Source of the DNA: Alentia gelatinosa
Taxonomy: Eukaryota; Annelida; Polychaeta; Phyllodocida; Polynoidae
DNA length: 64,000 bases
NCBI GenBank assembly: GCA_950022655.1
Contig: OX465580.1
Span: forward strand, 5,486,088-5,550,087
Direction: 5' to 3'
In this document: positions 40,060-51,300 of the stretch, in pieces
Numbering within the stretch: position 1 is the first letter of the stretch
How the letters are laid out: every line of letters begins with the position of its first letter
The notes under the pieces: model-generated
Told to the model about the DNA's origin: nothing
Databases searched by the model: none
What the model saw: only the letters and a program-made list of their open reading frames with translations
Translations under genes and position numbers: made by a program

Positions 40060-41080
40060 TCAGACGTGCTCAAGTCTTTGGTTATGAACATTCATTAAAT
40101 GATTAAACACCATCAGAATAAAGTTCATCATAGTATTTATCCTTCTCTGACTGGCTTATGAACCTGTATATCAGCGAGGAGGGTAGCCACAGGATGCATT
40201 AAATGTTTGAAGAAAATCTGAATAAAGTTCATTATAATATGCACCCTTCCCTGACTGTATCCCAGCGAGGAAGTAGGTAGACTTGCTCATGTCTTTGATT
40301 ATGAACATTCATTAAATGATTAATCACAATCAGAATAAAGTTAATTATAATATGCATCCTTCTCTAACTGGCCCATGAACCTGTATTCCAGCGAGGAGAG
40401 TAGCCATAGGATGCATTAAATGTTTAATCAGAATAAAGTTTATCTTAATATGCACCCTTCCCTGACTGTATCCCAGCGAGGAAGTAGGTGGAGGGGTAGA
40501 CTTGCTCAAGTCTTTGATTATGAACATTCATTAAATGATTAATCACAATCAGAATAAAGTTAATTATAGTGTGCATCCTTCTCTAACTGGCCCATGAACC
40601 TGTATTCCAGCGAGGAGAGTAGCCATAGGATGTATTAAATGTTTAATCAGAATAAAGTTTATCTTAATATGCACCCTTCCCTGACTGTATCCCAGCGAGG
40701 AAGTAGGTGGAGGGGTAGACTTGCTCAAGTCATTGATTATGAACATTCATTAAATGATTAATCACAATCAGTATAAAATTCATTATTGTATGTATCCTTC
40801 CCTGACTGGCCCATGAACCTGTATTCCAGCGAGGAGAGTAGCCATAGGATGCATTAAATGTTTAATCAGAATAAAGTTTATCTTAATATGCACCCTTCCC
40901 TGACTGTATCCCAGCGGGGAAGTAGGTGGAGGGGTAGACTTGCTCAAGTCTTTGATTATGAACATTCATTAAATGATTAATCACAATCAGAATAAAGTTA
41001 ATTATAGTATGCATCCTTCTCTGACTGTATCTCAGCGAGAACAGTAGACATAGAATGCAGGGACTGGAGCCAGTCTAGTG
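40060..41080. repeat. 219-bp tandem repeat built from family N
   Basis: Three regular 219-bp units (starts about 40280, 40499, 40718, 40937) with the N end motif GACTTGCTCAAGTCTTTGAT, GAACATTCATTAAATGATTAA, and CAGCGAGGAGAGTAGCCATAGG. The array closes with GGACTGGAGCCAGTCTAG at 41058-41076, the standard right end of N. So a whole N element has amplified internally. Confidence 0.9.
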
Positions 41081-41099
41081 GAGGGGTAGTTAAAGAGTT

Positions 41100-41180
41100 G
41101 GTATGTGGGGGATGGAGGGGTTAAAAAGGGGGTGAGTGGGGTGAGGGTGGGGGGGGGGGGGGGTCACGGGGTGGGGGTGT
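41100..41180. repeat. G-rich simple repeat
   Basis: GTGAGTGGGGTGAGGGTGG followed by G14 and GGGGTGGGGGTG. Confidence 0.9.
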
Positions 41181-41265
41181 CAGTGTAAACAGTGTCATTC
41201 ACACCCTGACCGCCCAACCGTCGTCAACCATACCACGAGCAACTCAAAGCCACTCAACTAGGAGT

Positions 41266-43640
41266 AGACTGGCCTCAGTCCCTGAACCCTCCACTTACCA
41301 TACCCTAGACTGGCTTCAGTCCCTGTACCCTCCACCTACTCCATCCTAGACTGGCCTCAGTCCCTGTGCCCTCCACCTACCCCACCCTAGACTGGCCTCA
41401 GTCCCTGTGCCTCTAGACCTACTCCACCCTAGACTGGCCTCAGTCCCTGTACCCTCCACTTACCATACCCTAGACTGGCTTCAGTCCCTGTGCCCTCCCC
41501 CTACTCCACCCTAGACTGGTTTCAGTCCCTGTACCCCTCCACCTACTCCACCCTAGACTGGCCTCAGTCTCTGTACCCTCCACCTACTCCACCCTAGACT
41601 GGCCTCAGTCCCTGTGCCCTCCACTTACCATACCCTAGACTGGCTTCAGTCCCTGTACCCTCCACTTACCGTACCCTAGACTGGCCTCAGTCCCTGTACC
41701 CTCCACTTACCATACCCTAGACTGGTTTCAGTCCCTGTACCCTTCCCTTACCATACCCTAGACTGGCCTCAGTCCCTGTGCCTCTAGACCTACTCCACCC
41801 TAGACTGGCCTCAGTCCCTGTACCCTCCACTTACCATACCCTAGACTGGCTTCAGTCCCTGTGCCCTCCCCCTACTCCACCCTAGACTGGTTTCAGTCCC
41901 TGTACCCCTCCACCTACTCCACCCTAGACTGGTTTCAGTCCCTGTACCCTTCCCTTACCATACCCTAGACTGGCCTCAGTCCCTGAAACCTCCACTTACC
42001 ATACCCTAGACTGGCTTCAGTCCCTGTGCCCTCCCCCTACTCCACCCTAGACTGGCTTCAGTCCCTGTACCCTCCACTTACCATACCCTAGACTGGTTTC
42101 AGTCCCTGTACCCTTCCCTTACCATACCCTAGACTGGCCTCAGTCCCTGTGCATCTAGACCTACTCCACCCTAGACTGGCCTCAGTCCCTGTACCCTCCA
42201 CTTACCATACCCTAGACTGGCTTCAGTCCCTGTGCCCTCCCCCTACTCCACCCTAGACTGGCCTCAGTCCCTGTGCCCTCCACTTACCATACCCTAGACT
42301 GGCTTCAGTCCCTGTACCCTCCACTTACCATACCCTAGACTGGCCTCAGTCCCTGTACCCTCCACTTACCATACCCTAGACTGGCCTCAGTCCCTGTGCC
42401 CTCCACTTACCATACCCTAGACTGGCCTCAGTCCCTGTGCCCTCCACCTACTCCACCCTAGATTGGCCTCAGTCCCTGTGCCCTCCACCTACTCCACCCT
42501 AGACTGGCCTCAGTCCCTGTACCCTCCACTTACCATACCCTAGACTGGCCTCAGTCTCTGTGCCCTCCACCTACTCCACCCTAGACTGGCCTCAGTCCCT
42601 GTGCCCTCCACTTACCATACCCTAGACTGGCTTCAGTCCCTGTACCCTCCACTTACCATACCCTAGACTGGTTTCAGTCCCTGTACCCTTCCCTTACCAT
42701 ACCCTAGACTGGCCTCAGTCCCTGTGCCTCTAGACCTACTCCACCCTAGACTGGCCTCAGTCCCTGTACCCTCCACTTACCATACCCTAGACTGGCTTCA
42801 GTCCCTGTGCCCTCCCCCTACTCCACCCTAGACTGGTTTCAGTCCCTGTACCCCTCCACCTACTCCACCCTAGACTGGTTTCAGTCCCTGTACCCTTCCC
42901 TTACCATACCCTAGACTGGCCTCAGTCCCTGAACCCTCCACTTACCATACCCTAGACTGGCTTCAGTCCCTGTGCCCTCCCCCTACTCCACCCTAGACTG
43001 GCTTCAGTCCCTGTACCCTCCACTTACCATACCCTAGACTGGTTTCAGTCCCTGTACCCTTCCCTTACCATACCCTAGACTGGCCTCAGTCCCTGTGCAT
43101 CTAGACCTACTCCACCCTAGACTGGCCTCAGTCCCTGTACCCTCCACTTACCATACCCTAGACTGGCTTCAGTCCCTGTGCCCTCCCCCTACTCCACCCT
43201 AGACTGGTTTCAGTCCCTGTACCCTTCCCTTACCATACCCTAGACTGGCCCCAGTCCCTTTATCCCTCCACCTACTCTACCCTAGACTGGCCTCAGTCCC
43301 TGTACCCCTCCACCTACACCCACCCTAGACTGGCCTCAGTCCCTGTGCCCTCCACTTACCATACCCTAGACTGGCTTCAGTCCCTGTGCCCTCCCCCTAC
43401 TCCACCCTAGACTGGCTTCAGTCCCTGTATCCCTCCACCTTCCCCACCCTAGACTGGCTTCAGTCCCTGTACCCCTCCACCTACTCCACCCTAGACTGGC
43501 TTCAGTCCCTGTACCTCTCCACCTACTCCACCCTAGACTGGCCTCAGTCCCTGTGCCCTCCACTTACCATACCCTAGACTGGCTTCAGTCCCTGTACCCT
43601 CCACTTACCATACCCTAGACTGGCCCCAGTCCCTGTACTC
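41266..43640 (+). repeat. 41-bp minisatellite with family-N core
   Basis: Unit TAGACTGGCCTCAGTCCCTG TGCCCTCCACTTACCATACCC with linker variants (CTACTCCACCC, TTCCCTTACCATACCC) and GGCTTCAG/GGTTTCAG changes. A block of about 950 bp is repeated: the rare CTCTAGACCTACTCC unit at 41771 and 42725, and CATCTAGACC at 42151 and 43097. About 57 units. Confidence 0.97.
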
Positions 43641-43646
43641 TCCACC

Positions 43647-44131
43647 TAGACTTGCTCAAGTCTTTGATCATGGGCATAATTAAAACATAAAACTACTTTG
43701 CAACATGTTCTACTTCTCCTTACACCTGACAAGCTCAGGAATCAAAGACTTGTCCGAGAGGCACAAAACCTCCTGTAAGTTTCTCCTCCTGACCTTACAC
43801 TTTCCCTACCCTCCTCCCCCCCCCTACCCCCACCACCACCACCAACTCCCCCTCCTCTAACCCCCAGGAGAAGGGACTTACTTGTTATGAGACTGACCTT
43901 TAGGCCCGGCGTCCGCCTACTACGATATGGCTCCGTTATTAACTTTTTGTATCGGAGTCATATCGGTAGGTCTAAATTTCTATCGTAGTAGGTGGACGCC
44001 GGACCTTAGACTGTGAAGTCAACCGATTTTAGATATTCAGAGACAACTGGCACCTGTATCCCGGCGAGGACGGATGGGGGATATTGATATAAGAGACATT
44101 GGTATAGGAGACAGGGACTGGAGCCAGTCTA
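43647..44131 (+). mobile_element. Family N element N2 with 9-bp target duplication
   Basis: TAGACTTGCTCAAGTCTTTG at the left, GGGACTGGAGCCAGTCTA at the right. Flanks CTCTCCACC (43638-43646) and CCCTCCACC (44132-44140), 8 of 9 identical. The target is the 41-bp minisatellite itself. Carries the nested MITE G1. Confidence 0.75.
43903..44005. mobile_element. Harbinger-like MITE G1, 103 bp
   Basis: GGCCCGGCGTCCGCCTACTA and TAGTAGGTGGACGCCGGACC, flanked by TTA on both sides (43900-43902, 44006-44008). TTA targets fit PIF/Harbinger. Arms extend through CGATATGGCTCCG / CGGAGTCATATCG. Copy at 60930-61210. Confidence 0.85.
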
Positions 44132-44256
44132 CCCTCCACCTTATTCTATACTCGTTGACCTAACCCACCCTGGACTGGCCTCAGTCACTGTGTCCTCCCC
44201 ACCTCTCCCTGCCTGCCTACCGCCACCGCCATCCTTCAACGTCAAAACCCACCTTA

Positions 44257-44815
44257 AGCCCACAAGACAGCGACATTCTCACCGATCCGATCACCGATTA
44301 TAATCGGGAACAAGAATGTCGCTGTCTTAAACCCCTGGAGGACGCTTGCCGATCACACCTCTCCACTTTATGACCTTGTACTGCGACCCGTTTGAGATCA
44401 AAGAGAGCTGCCGGGAGCTGAGCCGGCGTGAGCCACCCGCTGGTGTGGGTTCATAGAAAATAATTCAAAGTTTAATGACTTGGGATCCAATTAAGATATC
44501 GGGAAACGTTTTTCAGATTTATCATCGCCTCTGTCTCCCCTACAAATCGATATAAGACACTTGTAAATCGGACAGGGGGATAGGTAGCATCGCTGTTCAA
44601 ACGGCCTTCTCAGAATCGGGAACAGTCGGTGAAGTGCGTACAGCGACAAGATTAAAGTCGGGCACAGTCGGTCATTACCCCATGACAAGTAATGCCCGAC
44701 CCGATTAAAATCGGGTCTGTGGAGTGCGTACTGCGACCCGATTCTGACCGACCCGACGGATTCGTCGGGGAAAGGTGTGATCGGGCACAATGGTCGTGTC
44801 GCTGTCTTATAGGCT
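44257..44815 (-). mobile_element. Harbinger-like MITE family H, copy 2 (inverted)
   Basis: AGCCCACAAGACAGCGACATT ... GTCGCTGTCTTATAGGCT. Left TTA present; right flank GAATTA is altered. The left 70 bp form a separate foldback (ACAGCGACATTCT / AGAATGTCGCTGT). Confidence 0.75.
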
Positions 44816-44840
44816 GAATTAAACCCGCTGGGTTACATCT

Positions 44841-45127
44841 GGGCCCTGTTTCAGTAGTTTTGTGACATGTCTAGATGGCGTCTGTGACAGCATTCGGACA
44901 GATCATAAGATTGCAATCGATGACACGCGGAGTTTCACCCAATTAAACAATGACACTTTAACATGAGTAGGAGATACATATAACCTATAATCTTTCCAAA
45001 TATGAAGAAGATTGGTCACTCCGATTTTCTGATATTTGCTAGTCTTTTTCCGCTGTTGCTTGCACTGTTGGTGCCGCTGTTGATGTCTGTCTAGGCCTAA
45101 TGTCACGAGACTTCTGAAACAGGTCCC
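44841..45127. mobile_element. MITE with GGGCCCTGTTTCAGTAG ends
   Basis: GGGCCCTGTTTCAGTAG / CTTCTGAAACAGGTCCC. Interior segment CTTTAACATGAGTAGGAGAT...TTCCAAATATGAAG aligns (inverted) with the interior of 62281-62940, so both belong to one family. GGGCCYRTTTCA ends are common in Harbinger-type MITEs; no clear target duplication. Confidence 0.65.
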
Positions 45128-45500
45128 AGGGCTAGTCAGGGGAAGGCTTATCCTAACTTTCTTTTCTTTTTGGAGACATGAGGCTTCATTTACATACATA
45201 GCAAACGATTTTCAGTGATGACGTCTACGAAACAGATGTATTCAGTATCAATTCAAGTCAAGGTCCTACACAATGAAAACAAACAGCACAGAACATGTGG
45301 CTTCCTCCAGAGACACGGCGCTCCGATTATACACCTTCAGATGGTAGCAGTTAAAACCATAGACTTGCTCAAGTCTTTGATTATGCTGTTACTGGAAGAG
45401 CGATTTGTACGAATCGAAGTAATAAAAAGCCTTTAAAAAAAAGAAAAAAAAGAACATTCATTAAATGATTAAACACAATCAGAATAAGTCTGGCCCATGA
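45128..45500. other. Unclassified DNA with family-N left end
   Basis: ATAGACTTGCTCAAGTCTTTG at 45359 is an N end without partner. AATAAAAAGCC plus an A-rich run at 45421-45460 could be a retro-tail. No gene. Confidence 0.4.
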
Positions 45501-45504
45501 ATCA

Positions 45505-45840
45505 AAGACTTTTATTATCCATCGTATACAAAGTCCCCATTGAAAATGTATGGGGACTCAGTAAACCACCACCCATTGTATAAAACCTGCCAGATACCAT
45601 AACTGTGGTATACGGATTCAAACCTGTGGTATACGGCCTCAAAACCATGGTATACGGGAAAAATAGTCCCTTTGTGCTATAGAGCAAAGAAATAGTCCCT
45701 ATTGCTATACCCTTTAATATGGCAATTACTGGGTTTAATTTATTCGAACTGATGGATAATAAATACAACAAACGATGATTATGTGAATAGGCGGCTCTGT
45801 AAACCACTCGAGGTTGACGTCGTAATACACTCGCTACGAA
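45505..45840 (+). mobile_element. Foldback family K, copy 2
   Basis: Matches 16672-17045: TTATTATCCATCGTATACAAAG ... GGCGGCTCTGTAAACCACTCGAGG. The distal foldback arm is lost after AATACACTCGCTACGA. Confidence 0.7.
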
Positions 45841-45964
45841 TAGTGCCTACGAAACATAGTGCAGACCTAAATGAACTAATATCGGTACGCCACCTGTCAG
45901 GAAAAGGTGGATAATAAATACAATATAGACTGGTTTCAGATAAAAGCGGATATATGCTCCACAG

Positions 45965-46030
45965 AGTTGAATCTGCGCAATATCCTCGCATGCGCTCGGA
46001 TATTACTACAATTCAATATTGTGCGTATAT
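45965..46030. repeat. Short foldback
   Basis: TTGAATCTGCGCAATATCC / GGATATTACTACAATTCAA around TCGCATGCGCTC. Confidence 0.6.
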
Positions 46031-46700
46031 TTCATCCTGATTTATACTCTGATTTAGTTGTAATATTTACTGAATGTTTATAATAAAAGACTTGCTCAAG
46101 TCTAGTGCTGAGGTACTGGGACTGACCTAACATGCCTTCCCGTACTCTGATTTAGTTGTAATATTTACTGAATGTTTATAATCAAAGACTTGCTCAAGTC
46201 TATTCCTGAGGTACTGGGACTGCCCTCACATGCCTTCCCGTACTCTGATTTAGTTTTATTATTTACTGAATGTTTATAATCAAAGACGTACTCAAGTCTA
46301 TTCCTGAGGTACTGGGTTCAGTGAGTCTTACTGACCTAACATGCCTTCCCCATACTCTGATTTAGTTGTAATATTTACAGATTGTTTATAATCAAAGACT
46401 TACTCAAGTCTAGTGCTGAGGTACTGGGTTCAGTGAGACTTGCTGACCTCACATGCCTTCCCCATACTCTGATTTAGTTGTAATATTTACAGATTGTTTA
46501 TAATCAAAGACTTACTCAAGTCTATTCCTGAGGTACTGGGTTCAGTGAGACTTGCTGACCTCACATGCCTTCCCCATACTCTGATTTAGGTGTAATGTTT
46601 ACTGAATGTTTATAATCAAAGACGTACTCAAGTCTATTCCTGAGGTACTGGGTTCAGTGAGACTTGCTGACCTCACATGCCTTCCCGTACTCTGCTCAAC
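46031..46700. repeat. 98-113-bp tandem repeat built from family N
   Basis: Six copies of TACTCTGATTTAGTTGTAAT...ATAATCAAAGACTTGCTCAA GTCTATTCCTGAGGTACTGG. Later units gain TTCAGTGAGACTTGC. The palindrome AGACTTGCTCAAGTCT is the N left end. Confidence 0.9.
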
Positions 46701-46813
46701 GACGGTCACGCCCTCTCTCCAAACATCAAAAAGTTCCCAGGAGGCCATGCGAGAGTGATTCCTAGGTCTGGCAGGCGTGGGGAAGTCCACATGTTGTAAA
46801 GTTTTCATTCTTA

Positions 46814-47334
46814 AGCCTATAAGACAGCGACCCGACCATTGTGCCGATCACACCTTTGCCTGACGAATCCGTCGGGTCGGTCAGAATCGGGTCGCTGTTC
46901 GCACTTACTAGCGTGGGGGTAATGCCCGACCATAATCGTGTCGCTGTACGCACTTCACCGACTGTTCCCGATTCTGTGAAGGCCATTTGCACATCGATGC
47001 TACCTATCCTCTGGTCCGATTTACAAGTGCCTTATACCGGTTTGTAGGGGAGACAGAGGTGATAATGAATCTGATTTCTGTTTCCGAATATCTTAATTGG
47101 ATCCAAAGTTATGAAACTTTGAATTATTTTCTATGAGTCCACACCAGCGGCCTGTGGCTCACCCCGGCTCGGCTCCCCGTGGCTCTCTTTGATCTCAATT
47201 GGGTCAGTGTACAAGGTCATAAAGTGGAGATGTGTGATCAGCAAAGGGCATAAGACAGCGACATTCTTGTTCCCGATTATAATCGGTGATCGGATCGGTG
47301 AGAATCTGTGGAAAATGTCGCTGTCTTATGGGCT
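46814..47334 (+). mobile_element. Harbinger-like MITE family H, copy 3
   Basis: AGCCTATAAGACAGCGACCC ... TGTCGCTGTCTTATGGGCT with TTA on both sides (46811-46813, 47335-47337). The right 80 bp carry the same foldback as the left end of copy 2. Confidence 0.85.
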
Positions 47335-47346
47335 TTAAAAATGAAG

Positions 47347-47909
47347 TACAGTAGCACCCCACATACAAACACCCTACGTATGCAGAACCCCGCGTTAACG
47401 GACACCTTTGCTCGGAACGGATTCCTCTATTAAATGTTTAACCCTTTAAGGATACATGATGCCTGGAGACATCACCGCACTAAAGACGCATGATGCCTGG
47501 AGGCATCATTGTTCCAATATTTACAAAACTGTTTTAACAAAGAAATAATACAGCAATATTCATGAAATCTTCACAAAATGTAGAAATAATATGATATTCA
47601 GTATTTCTATTCAAAAGGAACAAAATATTTATGATCTTATAACGTGGTTACAAAATAGAATTTTAAGTTTTGATTTTTTAAGTGCCTGTCCTCTAGCAAT
47701 ATAAACTGCCACCAACACCCGTACTTACAGCAGTAGCCCAGCCACAGTTACCAACCCTTAAAGGGTTCACCCCGCGTTAACGGACACCTTTGCTCGGAAC
47801 GGATCCTTCTATTAGCTGTTTATCTGAACCCCATGTAAGCGGACACCCCGCATAAGCGAACACTTTGACCCGGAACCGAGGGTGTCCGCTTACGTGGGGT
47901 TCTACTGTA
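47347..47909 (+). mobile_element. Pogo-like element family X, copy 1, interrupted
   Basis: TACAGTAGCACCCCACATAC ... CCGCTTACGTGGGGTTCTACTGTA. Internal near-repeats CCCCGCGTTAACGGACACCT TTGCTCGGAACGGAT occur at 47390 and 47771, on either side of the V2 insertion. Confidence 0.7.
47442..47765 (+). mobile_element. TTAA-type MITE family V, copy 2, nested in X1
   Basis: TTAA|CCCTTTAAGGATACATGATG ... CCAACCCTTAAAGGG. Left TTAA intact; right flank TTCA is altered. Contains ATGATGCCTGGAGGCATCAT, a 20-bp near-palindrome. Confidence 0.7.
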
Positions 47910-48134
47910 CATAATCAAAGACTTAGGCAAGTCTTCTGCCAAACCCCCTCCACCACACTTTATATCTCATTATTTTTAAACATGTTTGAGAATTGTAGAG
48001 ACGCTACAATGGACCTTTTTTATCTTTATAGTTGTGTATTTTTTCGACGCGATGTCCTTTTTCATCGGGAATCTCTCCGACACTCTCCCTATGCCCAAAT
48101 GAGAAGGAGTCGTAGTAGGTAGACACCCTGTTAA

Positions 48135-48314
48135 GGGGCCATCCATAAAGTACGTATGCACTGAGGGGGGTGGGGGGTGGGGGGGGGGGTAAAACATTTC
48201 GGAAATTTTGCGTATGCTCCTTCTTTGTTCTATTGCGTACAAAATCGGCAGGGGGGGGGGGTGGAGGGGTAAAAAATTTAGGAATTTCTGCGTATGTACT
48301 TTATGGATGACCCC
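48135..48314. mobile_element. MITE family W (GGGGCCATCCATAAAGTAC)
   Basis: GGGGCCATCCATAAAGTACG and GTACTTTATGGATGACCCC are inverted ends. Two G-runs plus AAAATTT/GCGTATG blocks are inside. I recall GGGCCATCCATAAA-type MITEs from many invertebrates. Fragment at 16340-16432. Confidence 0.75.
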
Positions 48315-48509
48315 TAAGGGCCGTTCCATATATCGTAGAAACCTGACCAACTGTCCCGTACCACCCTTAAAGGCGAATTCTCAGCCGACGTATGATTCTG
48401 ACAGTGTCTGATTTACTATTCCGGTACCATCGGTGTAATGTAACACCATAACCGGGTGTGATTGGTGCTTTCGGCCACCGTCGGCAGCCGTCTGCCACCG
48501 TGGGGTGCC

Positions 48510-49550
48510 TAGACTTGCTCAAGTCTTTGATTATGAACATTCATTAAATGATTAAATACAATAAGAATAAAGTTCATTAAAGTATGTCTCCTTCTCTGAC
48601 TGGTCCATGAATCAAAGACTTATCCAATATGATCCAAATTTCCTGTTGATGGCCCCAAGCCACTCCCTGTAACCCTATACTTCCTCCTACCCCTCCCCCC
48701 TCCCCTCCTCCAGTTCCCTGGCTGTTCCCTGTGTTGTTATAGCAATATATTTCGCCTGATCCTGACTGTGACTCCCAGTGGGGAGGGTAGCCATAGTATG
48801 CAGGGACTGGAGCAAGTCCTCTATCCCAGCGAGGATTTAGCCATAGTATGCAGGGACTGGAGCCAGTCCAGTATCCCAGCGAGGAGGGTAGCCATAGGGT
48901 GCAGGGACTGGCGCCAGTCCTGTATCCCAGCGAGGAGGGTAGCCATAGGATGCAGGGACTGGAGCCAGTCCTGTATCCCAGAGAGGAGGGTAGCCATAGG
49001 ATGCAGGGACTGGAGTCAGTCCTGTATCCCAGCGAGGAGGGTAGCCATAGGATGCAGGGACTGGAGCCAGTCCTGTATCCCAGAGAGGAGGGTAGCCATA
49101 GGATGCAGGGACTGGAGCCAGTCCTTTATCCTACCCCTAATATAAAATCCCATAGGCTTAACTTTGGGTTTCCGTATGCCACTCCTGAAGTTTCGGCTCC
49201 GGACTTCACTCGGCTTCGCCTCATGAAGTCACTTTGCCAAACTCCAGTCGTGGAATACGGTGGCCAAGATTAAACCTCCTCATCCAGTTTTACGATAGTA
49301 TCCCAGAGAGGAGGGTAGCCATAGGATGCAGGGACTGGAGCCAGTCCTGTATCCCAGCAAGGAGGGTAGCCATAGGATGCAGGGACTGGAGCCAGTCCTG
49401 TATCCCAGCGAGGAGGGTAGCCATCGGATGCAGGGACTGGAGCCAGTATCTCTGTATCCCAGCGAGGGGGGTAGACATAGGATGCAGGGACTGGAGCCAG
49501 TATCCCAGAGAGGAGGGTAGCCATAGGATGCAGGGACTGGAGCCAGTCTA
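48510..49550 (+). mobile_element. Family N element N4 with internal 51-bp array
   Basis: Left TAGACTTGCTCAAGTCTTTG...CTGGTCCATGAATCAAAGACTT, a CCTCC-rich spacer, then a 51-bp array (48777-49545) of GTATCCCAGCGAGGAGGGTA GCCATAGGATGCAGGGACTG GAGCCAGTCCT, ending GGAGCCAGTCTA. The array unit contains the element's own right end. 51 bp = 17 codons, hence false open frames. Split by P5. Flanking nine bases do not match. Confidence 0.85.
49127..49297 (+). mobile_element. MITE family P, copy 5, nested in the 51-bp array
   Basis: TATCCTACCCCTAATATAAA to CCAGTTTTACGATA, 171 bp. Without it the array would read GTCCT-GTATCCCAG. Short form: left end joined to the distal foldback with apex CACTCGGCTTCGCCTCA (49206-49222). 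Confidence 0.85.
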
Positions 49551-49591
49551 GTGGACACCTTGTTAAGTAGAGAGGTCACCTCTAACAGTAG

Positions 49592-49745
49592 GGTAGGATG
49601 AAGCGCCTGTCAGACACCACTCATCAACCACCTCTCTCAAACTGCCCCCCTGTCCCCCTGGCGGCGGGTGTCCGCAGTGACCCCACCACGCCCTCTGGTG
49701 GCACCTGTAAGGGCGTGCTGCCAGCGTCCGTCACCATAGTGACCC
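49592..49745 (+). other. GC-rich open segment before the 84-bp array
   Basis: From ATG 49598 a frame reads MKRLSDTTHQPPLSNC..., with normal codon mixture, and runs into the satellite. It ends in CAGCGTCCGTCACCATAGTGACCCCACG, a diverged first copy of part of the 84-bp unit. Coding status uncertain. Confidence 0.2.
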
Positions 49746-50818
49746 CACGCGTAGATAGTAATACACGAGCGTCAACTATGAGTGGTTTACAGAGCCGCTG
49801 TCAGTGTCCGTCACCATGGTAACCCCACGTGTAGATACCTAGTAATACACGAGCGTCAACTATGAGTGGTTTACAGAGCCGCTGTCAGTGTCCGTCACCA
49901 TGGTAACCCCACACGTAGATACCTCGTAATACACGAGCGTCAACTATGAGTGGTTTACAGAGCCGCTGTCAGTGTCCGTCACCATGGTAACCCCACGTGT
50001 AGATACCTAGTAATACATGAGCGTCAACTATGAGTGGGTTACAGAGCCGCTGTCAGTGTCTGTCACCATGGTAACCCCACGCGTAGATAGTAATACACGA
50101 GCGTCAACTATGAGTGGTTTACAGAGCCGCTGTCAGCGTCCGTCACCATGGTAACCCCACGTGTAGATACCTAGTAATACACGAGCGTCAACTATGAGTG
50201 GTTTACAGAGCCGCTGTCAGTGTCCGTCACCATGGTAACCCCACGTGTAGATACCTAGTAATACATGAGCGTCAACTATGAGTGGTTTACAGAGCCGCTG
50301 TCAGTGTCCGTCACCATGGTAACCCCACGTGTAGATACCTAGTAATACATGAGCGTCAACTATGAGTGGTTTACAGAGCCGCTGTCAGTGCACGTCACCA
50401 TGGTAACCCCACGTGTAGATACCTAGTAATACACGAGCGTCAACTATGAGTGGTTTACAGAGCCGCTGTCAGTGCACGTCACCATGGTAACCCCACGTGT
50501 AGATACCTAGTAATACACGAGCGTCAACTATGAGTGGTTTACAGAGCCGCTGTCAGCGTCCGTCACCATGGTAACCCCACACGTAGATACCTAGTAATAC
50601 ACGAGCGTCAACTAAGAGTGGTTTACAGAGCCGCTGTCAGTGTCCGTCACCATGGTAACCCCACGTGTAGATACCTAGTAATACACGAGCGTCAACTTTG
50701 AGTGGTTTACAGAGCCGCCTGTCAGTGTCCGTCACCATGGTAACCCCACGTGTAGATACCTAGTAATACACGAGCGTCAACTATGAGTGGTTTACAGAGC
50801 CGCTGTCAGCGTCCGTCA
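49725..50818 (+). repeat. 84-bp satellite derived from foldback family K
   Basis: About 13 copies of CCGTCACCATGGTAACCCCA CGTGTAGATACCTAGTAATA CACGAGCGTCAACTATGAGT GGTTTACAGAGCCGCTGTCA GTGT. The segment from AATACACGAG to ACAGAGCCGC is the reverse complement of K (16968-17010). Very homogeneous (1-3 changes per unit). Confidence 0.95.
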
Positions 50819-50862
50819 GGTATGCGTCGTTATAGACTAATCGCTATGGGTAGTAGATCTCC

Positions 50863-51300
50863 CTCAGTGACCAAGCTTTCACTCAGTGGTGGGTGGTGCC
50901 ACATTGCATAATCTAAACAGAAAAAAGTCATGGGTCGTTTTACGAGCTGGATCGTTTCAATTGACCAATTTTGGGTCAGCAGTGCCAAAAGTCCGTCGGT
51001 GGCTCCCGACTGTAGATCGGTGACGGGAGATCGCCCAATGGAAACGGGCCTAGTGGTGCCAGTGACTGCGTCGGTATAGAAATATCGGTGAGGATAGTAA
51101 ATTCCACTCAGTGACCAAGCTTTCACTCAGTGGTGGATGGTGCCACATTGCATAATATAAGCAGAAAAAGTCGTGGGTCATTTCACGAGTTGCATCGTTT
51201 CCATTGACCGATTTTGGGTCAGCAGTGCCAAAAGTCCGTCGGTGGCTCCCGACTGTAGATCGGTGACGGGAAATCGGGCAATGGAAACGGGCCTATACAC
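50863..51300. repeat. 246-bp tandem duplication
   Basis: TCAGTGACCAAGCTTTCACTCAGTGGTG starts at 50863 and 51109; the copies are about 93% alike through GGAAACGGGCCTA. The end GGAAACGGGCCTA and a facing TAAACCCGTTTCC at 51575 suggest that the unit is a MITE or MITE part. Confidence 0.85.

Noticed and set aside
27287..49550. Family N as Helitron/Helentron-type elements (3' hairpin followed by CTAG, internal minisatellites)
   Set aside because: The hairpin plus CTAR end is suggestive, but three copies show 9-bp direct repeats at the ends, which rolling-circle elements do not make.
48768..49551. Repeated frames with GLEPVLYPSEEGSHRMQ units
   Set aside because: 51-bp array inside element N4, interrupted by another MITE.
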